Shown: positions 1-8,699, numbered from the stretch's first letter. The stretch: 64,000 nucleotides of DNA from Levilactobacillus cerevisiae (GCF_003946245.1 NZ_RHNN01000018.1:1-64000), one strand, 5' to 3'. Notes: generated from the letters alone by a model not told the origin. Numbers and translations are program-made.

Positions 1-97
1 ATACCAAGTATCAAACCGCCCTACACATATTTGGTTTGTCGAAACAATGTTCAGTTTTCAAAGGTCTACCAAGTTATTTGCTCTCGCAAACAACTTA
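1..97 (-). other. rRNA operon leader (partial, runs off left edge)
   Basis: Read on the minus strand this stretch follows a consensus promoter and contains CTTTGAAAACTGAAC (about 60-46), a sequence typical of Lactobacillales 16S/23S leaders and spacers. No coding frame is evident. I infer that a 16S rRNA gene begins just beyond the left edge. No mature rRNA sequence is visible, so this rests on the leader motif and promoter pair only. Confidence 0.55.
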
Positions 98-100
98 ATT

Positions 101-129
101 ATTATACCATCTAACTGATATGATGTCAA
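101..129 (-). promoter_or_regulatory. rRNA-type promoter P2
   Basis: On the minus strand a perfect -35 TTGACA (129-124) and a perfect -10 TATAAT (106-101) are separated by 17 nt. This is a full-consensus sigma-A promoter pointing out of the left edge, as expected for rRNA operon P2. Confidence 0.8.
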
Positions 130-190
130 CAAGAAGTTTGATTTAACAACGTTTCTCGTTAATCCGCTGTTCCAATGGAGCAGCTTATTT

Positions 191-220
191 AATATATCAT
201 TTCATCATCATGCTTGTCAA
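191..220 (-). promoter_or_regulatory. rRNA-type promoter P1
   Basis: On the minus strand a perfect -35 TTGACA (220-215) is followed after 18 nt by TATATT (196-191). It lies about 90 nt upstream of a second consensus promoter in the same direction. The tandem arrangement is typical of Lactobacillus rRNA operons. Confidence 0.7.
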
Positions 221-367
221 CAACTAATTTCAATCTTTTAAATTGGTCTAGTTGGTGAATCGCCGTGACAACGTATATAACTATACCAACCACAGCTTGC
301 CCCGTCAACTAAAATCGCCAATAAATGTAAATTATTTTCAAAGCCGAATGGTATTTATGAAAACATG

Positions 368-395
368 AAAAAACGACCGAGTTAACCGGTCGTTT
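368..395 (-). terminator. Rho-independent terminator of the MFS gene
   Basis: A perfect 9-bp stem (371-379 pairing with 387-395, AAACGACCG/CGGTCGTTT) closes a 7-nt loop. On the minus strand it is followed by a run of T. It lies 34 nt after the stop of the MFS transporter. Confidence 0.85.
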
Positions 396-428
396 GGCCA
401 GGGCACGCCTGGAGATAGTTCGCGTCAA

Positions 429-1619
429 TTATTGCTTTCTTTGTAAAGCCGGCACAACGCCAACCAAGAAACTCATGCCGATGACCGCATCGATCCCGGC
501 GCAAATCCAAAACAGAACCGGGAAAGACGCAAACTGGGCGATCACCGCGCCACCCATGACCGGACCCAGGGCCTTTCCTAAGGAAGAAAAAGCGTTCACC
601 AGTCCCTGGTACTTACCTTCATTGCCAACCGTGTACAAATTGATCAGTGCGGGGACCCCTGGAACGTAGACGGCCTCCCCCACCGTGAGCAGGGTCATGG
701 CCGCAAACAAGACCACCACGCCTGATTCACTAGTTAATAGAAGAAAAGAGCTGCCAATGGCAATCAAACCACCTAGGATTTGCCACGGTAAGACCTTACT
801 ACGACTGACTTTTGCCATCACTGCTTGGACGACAATTAAGAGGATGCCGTTGTACACCCAGAGGTAGCTGTACAGTTTAATCCCTAAGCCCTCATTTTGG
901 ATGTAGACGGAAACGTTGCTCATCCATTGCACGTAGGTCAGCCACATGAACACCAGGCTCAATAGGATAATAACCAGATTCGTGCGGGAGAGCTTGCCGC
1001 GGGCTGGCGTGGCAGTCGTCGCCGTGGTGCGTGCCGTCTGTTTCGCCGGTGCCGGTGCTGCCGACTGTCGTTCAAAGCTGCTTGCCCGCCAGCGCCACAG
1101 AATAGCGGCCAACCCGTAGCACCCCAGCAACAACCCGAAGATGGGCCGCAAGCTGTTATGGTAGAGAATCCCGATGCTGGCGGTCCCAACGACCAGGCCA
1201 ACGTTGATAAATATGTAGAGTAAATTGAACAGGCGCCCGTCCAGATGACTGAGTTGCGCCGTCATGGCGGTTATCAGCGTCAGCATGCCCCCGGTCAGGA
1301 GACCGAAGATGACCAGGACGATGGGGTACGCCACGATGCCGTTCCAGAAGAAACCGACTAGCGCATCCCCAATCAACCCGGCCAGCATCCCCACCCCCAC
1401 CGTTTTAGCCGAGTAGCGATCCGTCAAGACGCCGCCCAGGTAACCGCCGAGCACGTTACAGCCGGAGTACGCTGCCAGGATCAGCCCACTCTGGACTAAA
1501 TTCAGGTCCAGGTCGCCGTGTAAATAGATCGTGGTCAGTGGCCACATGACGCTATAGGCCGTGTTCACCAGGAATCCCAGCAACAGGAGCGGCCACATTT
1601 TTCGTATCAATTTTAACAT
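429..1619 (-). CDS. MFS transporter (DHA1-like, substrate unknown)
   Basis: The 396-residue protein is highly hydrophobic with about 12 predicted membrane segments and a basic, probably cytosolic central loop (about residues 180-210). The loop after the second helix carries the MFS motif A signature, GGYLGGVLTDRYSAKTVG near residues 57-75. This marks a proton-coupled major facilitator protein of the multidrug/sugar efflux type. The substrate cannot be inferred. It is transcribed away from lysS and ends at its own terminator. Length and motif fit a complete gene. The divergent intergenic region holds an inverted repeat and a cre-like site that could act on either gene. Confidence 0.8.
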   Translation of the reverse strand: MLKLIRKMWPLLLLGFLVNTAYSVMWPLTTIYLHGDLDLNLVQSGLILAAYSGCNVLGGYLGGVLTDRYSAKTVGVGMLAGLIGDALVGFFWNGIVAYPIVLVIFGLLTGGMLTLITAMTAQLSHLDGRLFNLLYIFINVGLVVGTASIGILYHNSLRPIFGLLLGCYGLAAILWRWRASSFERQSAAPAPAKQTARTTATTATPARGKLSRTNLVIILLSLVFMWLTYVQWMSNVSVYIQNEGLGIKLYSYLWVYNGILLIVVQAVMAKVSRSKVLPWQILGGLIAIGSSFLLLTSESGVVVLFAAMTLLTVGEAVYVPGVPALINLYTVGNEGKYQGLVNAFSSLGKALGPVMGGAVIAQFASFPVLFWICAGIDAVIGMSFLVGVVPALQRKQ

Positions 1620-1741
1620 TGCGTTGTTTGCTGCCTCCTTTGCGCTTCCTCATTGTGCCCAGTCTATCATGTTTGGCGGGGTCCTTAAAAGGGGGGCCAA
1701 CACATTTGCCATTCTGTCGCCTCATTTCTGCGGTTATGGGC

Positions 1742-1790
1742 CTTTCAAATTGGCACGGCGGATTTCCACCCATTTGAAAGCGTCTTCATT
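1742..1790. promoter_or_regulatory. Inverted repeat with overlapping cre-like site between MFS gene and lysS
   Basis: CTTTCAAAT (1742-1750) and ATTTGAAAG (1772-1780) form a perfect 9-bp inverted repeat around a 21-nt spacer. The right arm overlaps TTTGAAAGCGTCTTCATT (1773-1790), which matches the CcpA cre consensus WWTGNAARCGNWWWCAWW at all but one position. There is no T-tract, so this is more likely an operator than a terminator. Which of the two divergent genes it controls is not clear. Confidence 0.4.
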
Positions 1791-1897
1791 CACCCAATCC
1801 CCCTTTATGGCTTGCTTATTGGGCGAAAATCAACTAAATTTAAGGGAGGTCTGGATTCATTGAACTTTTGAATCAATACTTAATAGGAGGACACAAC

Positions 1898-3412
1898 ATG
1901 GGTAACAGCAAAAATAATAACAATGCCGCACCAGCCGATCTGAACGATCAGATGCAGGTTCGTCGGGATAAAATGGAAAATTTACAAGCACAGGGCATCG
2001 CGCCTTTTGGGCATCGCTTTGATCGCACTGACGACAGTCAATCACTCACTGAAAAATACGACAAGTATGACAAAGAAGAGTTGATGGAAGACAAACATTA
2101 TGTTGCTGTTGCGGGTCGGATTACCGGTAAGCGGGGCAGTGGTAAAGCCGGCTTCATGGATTTACTCGACAGAACTGGTGTGATCCAAGGTTACGCGCGT
2201 CAAGATGAACTGGGCGAAGACAAGTACGCCCTCTACAAGACGTTAGACTTAGGGGACTTCATCGGCGCCAAGGGTTACGTCATCAAGACCAATACCGGCG
2301 CTTTGACCCTGCGTTTCACTGACTTCGAATTCTTATCAAAGGCTTTGCGGCCATTACCAGACAAGTACCACGGTCTGACAAATCCTGAAACCATCTACCG
2401 TCAACGGTACCTGGACTTGATCGCCAACCACGATAGCTTTGACCGCTTCATCAAGGTGACCCAGATCAAGAAGGCCATTCGTGAATACTTGGACGGCCAA
2501 GGTTACTTGGAAGTCGACACCCCCGTCCTGCAAACGGAAGCCGGTGGCGCCGAAGCCCGGCCATTTGTCACCCACTCCAACGCCTTTGATATTCCTTTAT
2601 ACTTGCGGATCGCAACGGAACTTTACCTGAAGCGCCTGATCGTTGGTGGGATGGAAAAGGTTTACGAACTGGGCAAGGACTTCCGGAACGAAGGAACTGA
2701 CCTGCGCCACAACCCTGAATTTAACATGGTTGAAGTCTATACGGCTTACGCAGACTACAACGACGTCATGGACTTGACGGAAAACATCTTCCGTTTCGTG
2801 GCCAACAAGGTTAACGGCTCTGGTAAGGTGACCTACCAAGGCAAGGACATCGACCTCGACTCCGATTTCAAACGGGTGCACATGGTCGACGCCGTGAAGG
2901 ACGCTACCGGAATTGACTTCTGGCAACCAATGTCCGTTGAAGACGCTAAGAAATTAGCTGACGAAAACGGCATTCACTGCGAACCTTACTGGACGGTTGG
3001 GCACATCATCAACGCCTTCTTCGAGGAAAAGGTCCAAGACAACTTGGTTAACCCAACCTTCATTTACGGTCACCCGGTTGAAATTTCACCGCTGGCTAAG
3101 AAGAACCCTAAGGATCCACGGTTCACTGACCGATTCGAACTCTACATTGATGGGAACGAATACGGCAACGCCTTTACTGAATTAAACGACCCAATCGACC
3201 AAAAGCAACGTTTCGAAGCCCAAGACGCAGAACGCGCCGCTGGGAACGAAGAGGCGCACGGGATCGATACGGATTACGTTGAAGCCATGGAATACGGCAT
3301 GCCGCCTACTGGTGGTCTCGGTATCGGGATCGACCGGATGACCATGCTGCTGACGGACGCTGCTTCCATCCGCGACGTGATGCTCTTCCCAACCATGCGG
3401 CCAAACGCCTAA
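1898..3412 (+). CDS. lysS: Lysyl-tRNA synthetase (class II)
   Basis: The 504-residue protein charges tRNA-Lys with lysine in the cytosol. An N-terminal OB-fold anticodon-binding domain (about 60-165) precedes the class II catalytic core. Motif 2 (FRNEG...RHNPEF, about 265) and motif 3 ([14 protein letters not shown] near the C-terminus) are intact. The start chosen is the ATG at 1898, preceded by AGGAGG with 7-nt spacing; the in-frame TTG 30 nt upstream has no ribosome site. murE follows after 20 nt, so the two are very likely co-transcribed. I saw no T-box leader. Length is normal for the family. Confidence 0.95.
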   Translation: MGNSKNNNNAAPADLNDQMQVRRDKMENLQAQGIAPFGHRFDRTDDSQSLTEKYDKYDKEELMEDKHYVAVAGRITGKRGSGKAGFMDLLDRTGVIQGYARQDELGEDKYALYKTLDLGDFIGAKGYVIKTNTGALTLRFTDFEFLSKALRPLPDKYHGLTNPETIYRQRYLDLIANHDSFDRFIKVTQIKKAIREYLDGQGYLEVDTPVLQTEAGGAEARPFVTHSNAFDIPLYLRIATELYLKRLIVGGMEKVYELGKDFRNEGTDLRHNPEFNMVEVYTAYADYNDVMDLTENIFRFVANKVNGSGKVTYQGKDIDLDSDFKRVHMVDAVKDATGIDFWQPMSVEDAKKLADENGIHCEPYWTVGHIINAFFEEKVQDNLVNPTFIYGHPVEISPLAKKNPKDPRFTDRFELYIDGNEYGNAFTELNDPIDQKQRFEAQDAERAAGNEEAHGIDTDYVEAMEYGMPPTGGLGIGIDRMTMLLTDAASIRDVMLFPTMRPNA

Positions 3413-3432
3413 CCACGAAAAGAGGCAATTGA

Positions 3433-4953
3433 ATGAGAGCAAACCAACTGATTGCGCTGCTCCAGGAACACGACTTGTTGCTGGGCACCACGCTACCTTC
3501 AGCTGACGTCGACTTTGCATCGTTAGCGTACGATTCACGCAAGGCCAGCGCCAATGGCCTCTTCGTCTGCAAAGGCTTCAATTTCTCAGTGGACTATTTA
3601 CAATCGGCAATCACTAATGGGGCAACCTGTTACTTGGCCGAAAAGGATTACCACGTTGACGTGCCGGTCATCCTGGTCAGTGACGTGCGCAAGGCCTTGT
3701 CCTTGGCCGCCCAACTCTACTTTGGCTTCCCGCAAAATGACCTGTTTCTCATTGGCTACACCGGGACCAAGGGGAAAACGACCTCGACGTACCTGACCAC
3801 GAACATCTTAAGCCACGCGTTTCCACAACAAGTGGCGATGTTCTCAACCATCAATCACATCATCGGCCCCAAGCCAGAAGACCAATTCAAGGCCCACCTG
3901 ACCACGGCGGAGTCGTTTGACCTCTTCCACGAAATGCGCCAAGCCGTCGACAACGGCAGCAAGGTGTTGGTCATGGAAGTCGCCTCCCAGGCTTACCTGC
4001 TGGACCGCGTGTACGGATTGACGTTTGACGTCGGTATCTTCTTAAACATCTCGCCCGATCACATCGGGGTCAACGAGCACCCGAACTTCGCCAACTACCT
4101 CTTCTGCAAAATGCAGCTGATGATCAATTCGCGTAACTGTATCATTGACGCGGACATGGACCATTTTGACGAGGTTTACGCGGCGGCTAAGGTCTCCACG
4201 GATCCCGATCACATTTTCACGTACGGGTTCGCTCAGGATGACGCCACGCTGGCCATCACCAGCAGTACGGCGACCTTGACCGACAGTACGTTCACGCTGA
4301 CGACGCACACGACCGACGCGCGGCTGCAGGAACTCGCAACCACGTATCACGTGTCCGTGCCGGGTGATTTCAACCAAAGTAACGCCACGGCTGCCATTCT
4401 GGCGAGTCGCTTGGCGGACGCTGCGGTGGCTGACATGCAATTTGGGCTGGCCAATACGACCATCCCCGGGCGCATGGAGTCGATTACCACCAAACATCAC
4501 GGGACCATCTACATTGACTACGCCCATGATTGGGGCAGTATGAACGCCCTGCTGAGCTTCCTACACACGCAGTTCCCCGACCACCAGATTACCGCCGTGC
4601 TCGGCAGTACCGGTGACAAAGGTGAAGACCGTCGCGAAGGCTTTGCCAAGGCGCTGAACGATTACGCGGATACCGCTTTTCTGACGACGGACGATCCGGG
4701 TCACGAGGACCCAATCGCCATTGCCAGGGAGATTGACAGTCGGATTGACCACGATAAGGTGCAGACGACCATCATTCCCCAACGTGAAGACGCCATCCGC
4801 CACGCCATTACCAGCGCCACCAATCACGATTTAGTCGTGCTGGCCGGTAAGGGTGAGGACGCATATCAAAAAATTAATGGCGTCGACACGCCTTACGCTT
4901 CCGATCCGGTCGTGGCTGAGGACGTCATCGCCGGGTTGGCGGACGAACAGTAA
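3433..4953 (+). CDS. murE: UDP-N-acetylmuramoyl-tripeptide (L-lysine-adding) ligase
   Basis: The 506-residue Mur ligase adds the third stem-peptide residue to UDP-MurNAc-L-Ala-D-Glu in peptidoglycan synthesis. The ATP-binding P-loop GYTGTKGKTTST (about 108-119) and the C-terminal amino-acid domain are present. The position of the DNPR motif that selects meso-diaminopimelate is DDPGHEDP, without the arginine. This fits an L-lysine ligase, as expected for lactobacilli with Lys-type peptidoglycan. It starts 20 nt after lysS with AGAGG as ribosome site. The lysS-murE pair couples two uses of lysine, protein synthesis and cell wall. Confidence 0.9.
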   Translation: MRANQLIALLQEHDLLLGTTLPSADVDFASLAYDSRKASANGLFVCKGFNFSVDYLQSAITNGATCYLAEKDYHVDVPVILVSDVRKALSLAAQLYFGFPQNDLFLIGYTGTKGKTTSTYLTTNILSHAFPQQVAMFSTINHIIGPKPEDQFKAHLTTAESFDLFHEMRQAVDNGSKVLVMEVASQAYLLDRVYGLTFDVGIFLNISPDHIGVNEHPNFANYLFCKMQLMINSRNCIIDADMDHFDEVYAAAKVSTDPDHIFTYGFAQDDATLAITSSTATLTDSTFTLTTHTTDARLQELATTYHVSVPGDFNQSNATAAILASRLADAAVADMQFGLANTTIPGRMESITTKHHGTIYIDYAHDWGSMNALLSFLHTQFPDHQITAVLGSTGDKGEDRREGFAKALNDYADTAFLTTDDPGHEDPIAIAREIDSRIDHDKVQTTIIPQREDAIRHAITSATNHDLVVLAGKGEDAYQKINGVDTPYASDPVVAEDVIAGLADEQ

Positions 4954-4977
4954 TTATCTAAATTGGTCGTTGACTGC

Positions 4978-5155
4978 GCCTCCGGGCGGGTGAAAACTGG
5001 GCCGGGACGCTGTGGGCGAACGTGCGGAGCCGAAGTGCGGTCTTCACACTTACTTTGAGCCGCTAGCGCGTCTCAAAGGTATCAATTGCCTAAGCGACGA
5101 AGGTCGTCACTAAGGCAATTCCCACGGCTGTGCCCATTGTCACCCGCCCTGCGGC
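4978..5155 (+). repeat. Structured intergenic repeat, family R1 (copy A, full length)
   Basis: The outer arms GCCTCCGGGCGGGTGA (4978-4993) and TCACCCGCCCTGCGGC (5140-5155) are complementary at 14 of 16 positions. Inside are nested hairpins: CTTTGAG/CTCAAAG (about 5050-5080) and AATTGCCT/AGGCAATT (about 5087-5121). A conserved CGCTGTGGGCGAACG segment follows the left arm. The same architecture recurs at 8606, 8974 (reverse), 39256 (truncated) and 60156, with compensatory changes in the stems. No reading frame is conserved. Confidence 0.75.
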
Positions 5156-5231
5156 TTCGACGGATTTAGATTGTTATTGTTGTGTGCTGACGGTATTTAT
5201 ACATTGTCACTGAATTTTAGTGAAACCAATT

Positions 5232-5286
5232 AAAAACGAGCCAGTCGGTTCTTCCTGTGTGGGAGAATTGACTGGCTCGTTTTTTG
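5232..5286 (+). terminator. Terminator downstream of lysS-murE
   Basis: A 15-bp stem (AAAAACGAGCCAGTC / GACTGGCTCGTTTTT) with a loop of about 23 nt is followed by a T-run on the plus strand. A T-run of similar quality on the minus strand means it could also act bidirectionally. It lies about 280 nt past murE, beyond the R1 repeat. Confidence 0.7.
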
Positions 5287-5367
5287 TTGGGGATTAATAC
5301 TTTGGCATTGTCGTGTGTTCAAGGAAGTTCGGAACTCAGTCAGTTTGAAGTGACTTTACTCAACCAC

Positions 5368-5418
5368 TTGTCCCAATTTTACACACAGCATGGTACTTTG
5401 TGTGTAAAATCGGGACAA
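5368..5418. repeat. Long perfect-type inverted repeat in convergent intergenic region
   Basis: TTGTCCCAATTTTACACACA (5368-5387) pairs with TGTGTGTAAAATCGGGACAA (5399-5418): 19 of 20 bp around an 11-nt loop. No T-run follows on either strand, so it is not a standard terminator. It lies between two terminator-like hairpins separating murE from the convergent orphan gene. Confidence 0.6.
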
Positions 5419-5456
5419 ATCTGATCACGTGCCGTCGCTGTTGCCCTGAAAACACA

Positions 5457-5501
5457 GAAAGAGATGGCATCCCTCAATATCGAGGACGCCATCTCTTTTG
5501 A
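5457..5501 (-). terminator. Terminator-like hairpin of the 321-residue orphan gene
   Basis: The stem AAAGAGATGGC(A)TCC / GGA(C)GCCATCTCTTT encloses a short loop. It ends 23 nt after the stop of the minus-strand gene. Its T-run is short on both strands, so the call is moderate. Confidence 0.55.
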
Positions 5502-5524
5502 TTGGACTTCAATCCAATCAGTAT

Positions 5525-6490
5525 TTACCGGCGACGATGCTTCCGCCGCTTTTTTTGACTGTATTTAATCTGCTTAATGTGTTTCTTATGCGTCAGTTGC
5601 CGGTCGGTCGTGAACAATTCGCGACTGGTTGTCGGGTGGGCGCGCAAGTATTCTTGCGTGAAGGCGTCCACGGCTTTGGCATCATCGGCGTCGATATTCT
5701 GCGCCTGCATCGCGGTGGTCAGGTCCTCAAAGAAGCTTTCCAGCTTCGGATCGTACATGGTAACTAGCGCGGTGTGGTGCTCGCTGACCCAGTTCTCTAA
5801 CTCGGTTGCGGCCGGCAGTTGGTTCTGCTCGTCCAGGTAAGTGAACAACGTCGTCAGCGCAAATGGCACCAGGTTGAAGAGTGCCGGTACCCGATCCTCT
5901 TCATCTAGTAAATGGGTGAAGGGACCAAACATGATTTCGCTTAACGTTTGCACGTCCCAGTCTTTTGGCTGTTGTCCCTTACCGGTAATCATTAATTCAG
6001 CGGTCGTGTGGACGATGGTCACGAAGTTCTGGCGATCACCTGCGGCTAAATTGGCCACATCTGACCGATCAATCATCGCTGCAACCCACTGCTCAACCAG
6101 CGCCACGACGCCTTCGTAGGCTTCTTGCTCACCGGCCGCATCGCCATGCTTTTCAACCAACGTGGTCCGTGCGGCTTTCAACGCGGCATCTAACGCTTTG
6201 AGATTGGCCAATTTTTGCGCCTTAAAGTAAGCTGCTAAGACGGGCACGACCGCGACAAAGTACAAGTGGGGTTGGTCCACCATGGTTGGCAGCGCGGCCA
6301 AAGTCGCCGTCACCTGTTGTGGCGTCCAGTCCCCCTGCGCCATGTTGACGGTCTCCCGAACGTGCAGGACGTCTGCCAAAATGGTCGCGGCGTATTTCTG
6401 TTGATTAGCTGATAATGAAGCCAACCGTTGCGGCGTCAAGAATTCTGCCGGCGTCAACGATTTGGCGGTTGCATCTGATTGTTCCATCAC
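5525..6490 (-). CDS. Uncharacterised cytosolic protein with a basic tail
   Basis: I do not recognise this 321-residue protein. It has no signal peptide or membrane segment and reads as mostly helical and acidic (about residues 10-290). It then ends in an extremely basic segment with lysine, histidine and arginine clusters (about 295-321), suggesting nucleic-acid or ribosome contact. The coordinates use a GTG start; an ATG one codon downstream (6487) is equally placed behind AGGGG and may be the real start. It lies alone between convergent murE and the agmatine cluster regulator. No function can be assigned. Confidence 0.7.
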   Translation of the reverse strand: MMEQSDATAKSLTPAEFLTPQRLASLSANQQKYAATILADVLHVRETVNMAQGDWTPQQVTATLAALPTMVDQPHLYFVAVVPVLAAYFKAQKLANLKALDAALKAARTTLVEKHGDAAGEQEAYEGVVALVEQWVAAMIDRSDVANLAAGDRQNFVTIVHTTAELMITGKGQQPKDWDVQTLSEIMFGPFTHLLDEEDRVPALFNLVPFALTTLFTYLDEQNQLPAATELENWVSEHHTALVTMYDPKLESFFEDLTTAMQAQNIDADDAKAVDAFTQEYLRAHPTTSRELFTTDRQLTHKKHIKQIKYSQKKRRKHRRR

Positions 6491-6628
6491 GCGTATTCCC
6501 CTATCTTGAATCCATTACTTATATTATAGAGAAGTTGCGGGAGAAAATGCAAATCTAGCGGGAAAACGGCCTTCGAATCCACCAAAAAACGGGCCCCCTC
6601 CCCAGGACCCGCCGCGTTCACCTATTAC

Positions 6629-7435
6629 TTATTCTTCTCGTTTGCGGAAATGGAAGTCACGACCGCCATAGTCCTCAACGTATTGATACAGAATCAGTTC
6701 CATCACCGAAATCGTCGAAATTCGTGAACTAATGTCTGTGTTATTGACGGTGACCCCGTCCGTGAAAATGTAGAAATTAATATCGCTCAAATTTTGAATC
6801 GTGTTGTTGTCCGGCTCCGTGATCGATACGAGTAGCGGCCGTGGCTGCATATCCACGAGCCGGCTCATGTTATCCAGCATTTCCCCGTCGGACCCTTCGT
6901 ACGTCAAAATGAAAACGAGCGCGTCACCGTCAACCTGGTTTAAGGCCTGCTTGCGGTAATCGTGGTCGCGTGGGTAGTGGGTCTTGAAACCGGCCATCGT
7001 GTATAAATATTCAATATATTCCACGGCGTGCTTGCTGACCCCCTTGGCGAAGAAGAACACGTCAGGGTGTTGTGCCAGCTTTTCAACCACTTGGTGGAGG
7101 CGGTTGGGTTGAATCACGTGAATGGATTCCGCAATATTCTTCAGGTATTCCTCCCGGTAGTCCGTCTGCTTCACGACAAACGGCGTGGCTTGGTCGGCTT
7201 CTTTCCGGTTGATCAACGTAAATTTGATAACCGTGGTAAATTCACTGAATCCGGAAAAGCCAATCTTCTTCACGAACCGCAGAAACGTGGCCGTGGAAAC
7301 GAATGTGGCTGAGGCGACCTCCCGAATACTCTTGTTCTTGATCTGGTCCATATTTTTAACCACGTAATCGAAGAGCTTCTGCTCGTTAGGGGTCAAGCTT
7401 CCCAAATGGGCGTTGACGATTTCAAAAAAATTCAT
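6629..7435 (-). CDS. RpiR-family transcriptional regulator of the agmatine cluster
   Basis: The 268-residue protein has an N-terminal RpiR helix-turn-helix (about 1-75, including REVASATFVSTATFLRFVKKIGFSGFSEF) and a C-terminal SIS-type ligand domain (about 110-240). RpiR proteins usually sense phosphosugars, but this one sits at the 3' end of the agmatine deiminase cluster. It starts 2 nt after the stop of the degenerate aguA2 paralogue, with its ribosome site GGGAGG inside that gene, so translation is coupled. I infer that it regulates the cluster, perhaps through the GATGAAACAT operator motifs upstream of aguB. Its ligand cannot be read from the sequence. Confidence 0.85.
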   Translation of the reverse strand: MNFFEIVNAHLGSLTPNEQKLFDYVVKNMDQIKNKSIREVASATFVSTATFLRFVKKIGFSGFSEFTTVIKFTLINRKEADQATPFVVKQTDYREEYLKNIAESIHVIQPNRLHQVVEKLAQHPDVFFFAKGVSKHAVEYIEYLYTMAGFKTHYPRDHDYRKQALNQVDGDALVFILTYEGSDGEMLDNMSRLVDMQPRPLLVSITEPDNNTIQNLSDINFYIFTDGVTVNNTDISSRISTISVMELILYQYVEDYGGRDFHFRKREE

Positions 7436-7437
7436 GC

Positions 7438-8544
7438 TTATTTTCCTCCCGTATGATGCCCCGGAACGCCGGCCGCAATCGTATGAATGTTGCCGCCACC
7501 GGTTAAAATCTCAGTTGCAGGGACGTCGACGACTTGGCGGGTCGGGTAAAGCGCAGCCAGTTGTTCGTGCGCCACGGCATCTTGCGGATCGTCAAAGGTC
7601 GGCATCAGAATCGCCTGATTCGTGGTGATGTAGCTCACGTAGCTGGCGGTTAAGCGCTGGCCAGCCACCCGGGGCAGCATGCCGTTGATTGGGTCAACAC
7701 CATTGGCTTCTGCTTCGCTCAGCGTCAAGACCCGGGGCGTCTGCAGTTTATGAATTTTAAAATGGCGGCCCCGGGCATCGGTCACTGCAGTCAGCCGTTC
7801 GTAGGCGTCTTCACTGATTTCGGCTTGCGGGTCGCTGGTATCGTCCGTCCAGGTCAAGACGACTTCACCGGGCGCCACGAAGTTCAGCATATTATCAATG
7901 TCACCATTGGTTTCATCCATAAAGTAGCCCTCTGGCAACCAGATGGTCTTGGTCACGCCAAGGTAGTCGTGGAAGATTTTTTCGGCATCCGCCTTGGTCA
8001 GTCCGCCGGGGTTCCGGCCTTCCGACAACACCACGCTCTCCGTGGCAATCAGCGTTCCCTGACCGTCCACGTGAATCGCGCAACCTTCCAGCACGGCAGC
8101 CACTTCGTACACGGGAAATCCCTGTAAGTCCGCAACCTTTTTACCGATTTGATTATCTTTATCCCAAGGGAAATACAGCCCATCTAAGAGGCCACCCCAG
8201 GCGTTAAACTGAAAATCAACCGCCCTGATGTCCCCAGCATCGTTGACCACGTAGAATGGCCCACAATCCTTCATCCAGGAATCATTACTACTCATTTCGA
8301 CGACACGAACCGCCGGCGATAAACTTGCCCGCGCGTGGTTGTACTGGTCCTGGTTGACCAACATCGTCACCGGCTCAAATTGGGCAATCGTTTCAGCTAA
8401 ACGGGCAAAAGCCTTTTGGGCTGGCTTGCCCCCTTCGCGCCAGTTATCTGGTCGTTCCGGCCAAATCATGTAGCTCGCAGCCTGGTCCTCGAATTCGCCA
8501 GGCATGTGAAAGCCGTCTTGTGCGGGTGTTTCTGCTAGTCTCAT
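7438..8544 (-). CDS. aguA2: Agmatine deiminase paralogue lacking catalytic residues (AguA2)
   Basis: The 368-residue member of the agmatine deiminase/peptidylarginine deiminase family aligns along its full length with the neighbouring AguA. However, the catalytic cysteine is threonine here (GGGNIHT, residue about 355, versus GGGNIHC) and the catalytic histidine is aspartate (DETNGDIDN versus DETNGHVDN). The acidic residues in SWMKDCG and in LEGCAIHVDG remain. The frame is intact, so it is a maintained protein rather than a decayed gene, but it should not deiminate agmatine. The start is the ATG at 8544 behind GGAGTGAG; an earlier ATG at 8571 has no ribosome site. It may be a pseudoenzyme, an agmatine-binding partner, or an enzyme with another chemistry. 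Confidence 0.9.
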   Translation of the reverse strand: MRLAETPAQDGFHMPGEFEDQAASYMIWPERPDNWREGGKPAQKAFARLAETIAQFEPVTMLVNQDQYNHARASLSPAVRVVEMSSNDSWMKDCGPFYVVNDAGDIRAVDFQFNAWGGLLDGLYFPWDKDNQIGKKVADLQGFPVYEVAAVLEGCAIHVDGQGTLIATESVVLSEGRNPGGLTKADAEKIFHDYLGVTKTIWLPEGYFMDETNGDIDNMLNFVAPGEVVLTWTDDTSDPQAEISEDAYERLTAVTDARGRHFKIHKLQTPRVLTLSEAEANGVDPINGMLPRVAGQRLTASYVSYITTNQAILMPTFDDPQDAVAHEQLAALYPTRQVVDVPATEILTGGGNIHTIAAGVPGHHTGGK

Positions 8545-8605
8545 ATTACTCACTCCGATTGTTTTTATCATTATTATGTTTCAGGTTAAACTGTTCGTTG
8601 CCAGT

Positions 8606-8699
8606 GCCTCCGGGATGGTGAAAATGAGACCGGACCGCTGTGGGCGAACGCCTGGAGCCATAGTGCGGTCTCCGGGCTTATTTTCACCATCCCTGCGGC
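8606..8699 (+). repeat. Structured intergenic repeat, family R1 (copy B, short form)
   Basis: The left arm GCCTCCGGGATGGTGAAAAT (from 8606) is complementary to ATTTTCACCATCCCTGCGGC (ending 8699). The arms differ from copy A but remain self-complementary. The conserved CGCTGTGGGCGAACG is present. The two internal hairpins of the full-length copies are missing. Confidence 0.7.

Noticed and set aside
1742-1780. T-box-like TGGCACGGCG near the lysS start
   Set aside because: Only the bulge-like sequence is similar; there is no specifier stem-loop, no competing terminator, and the distance to lysS does not fit a T-box.
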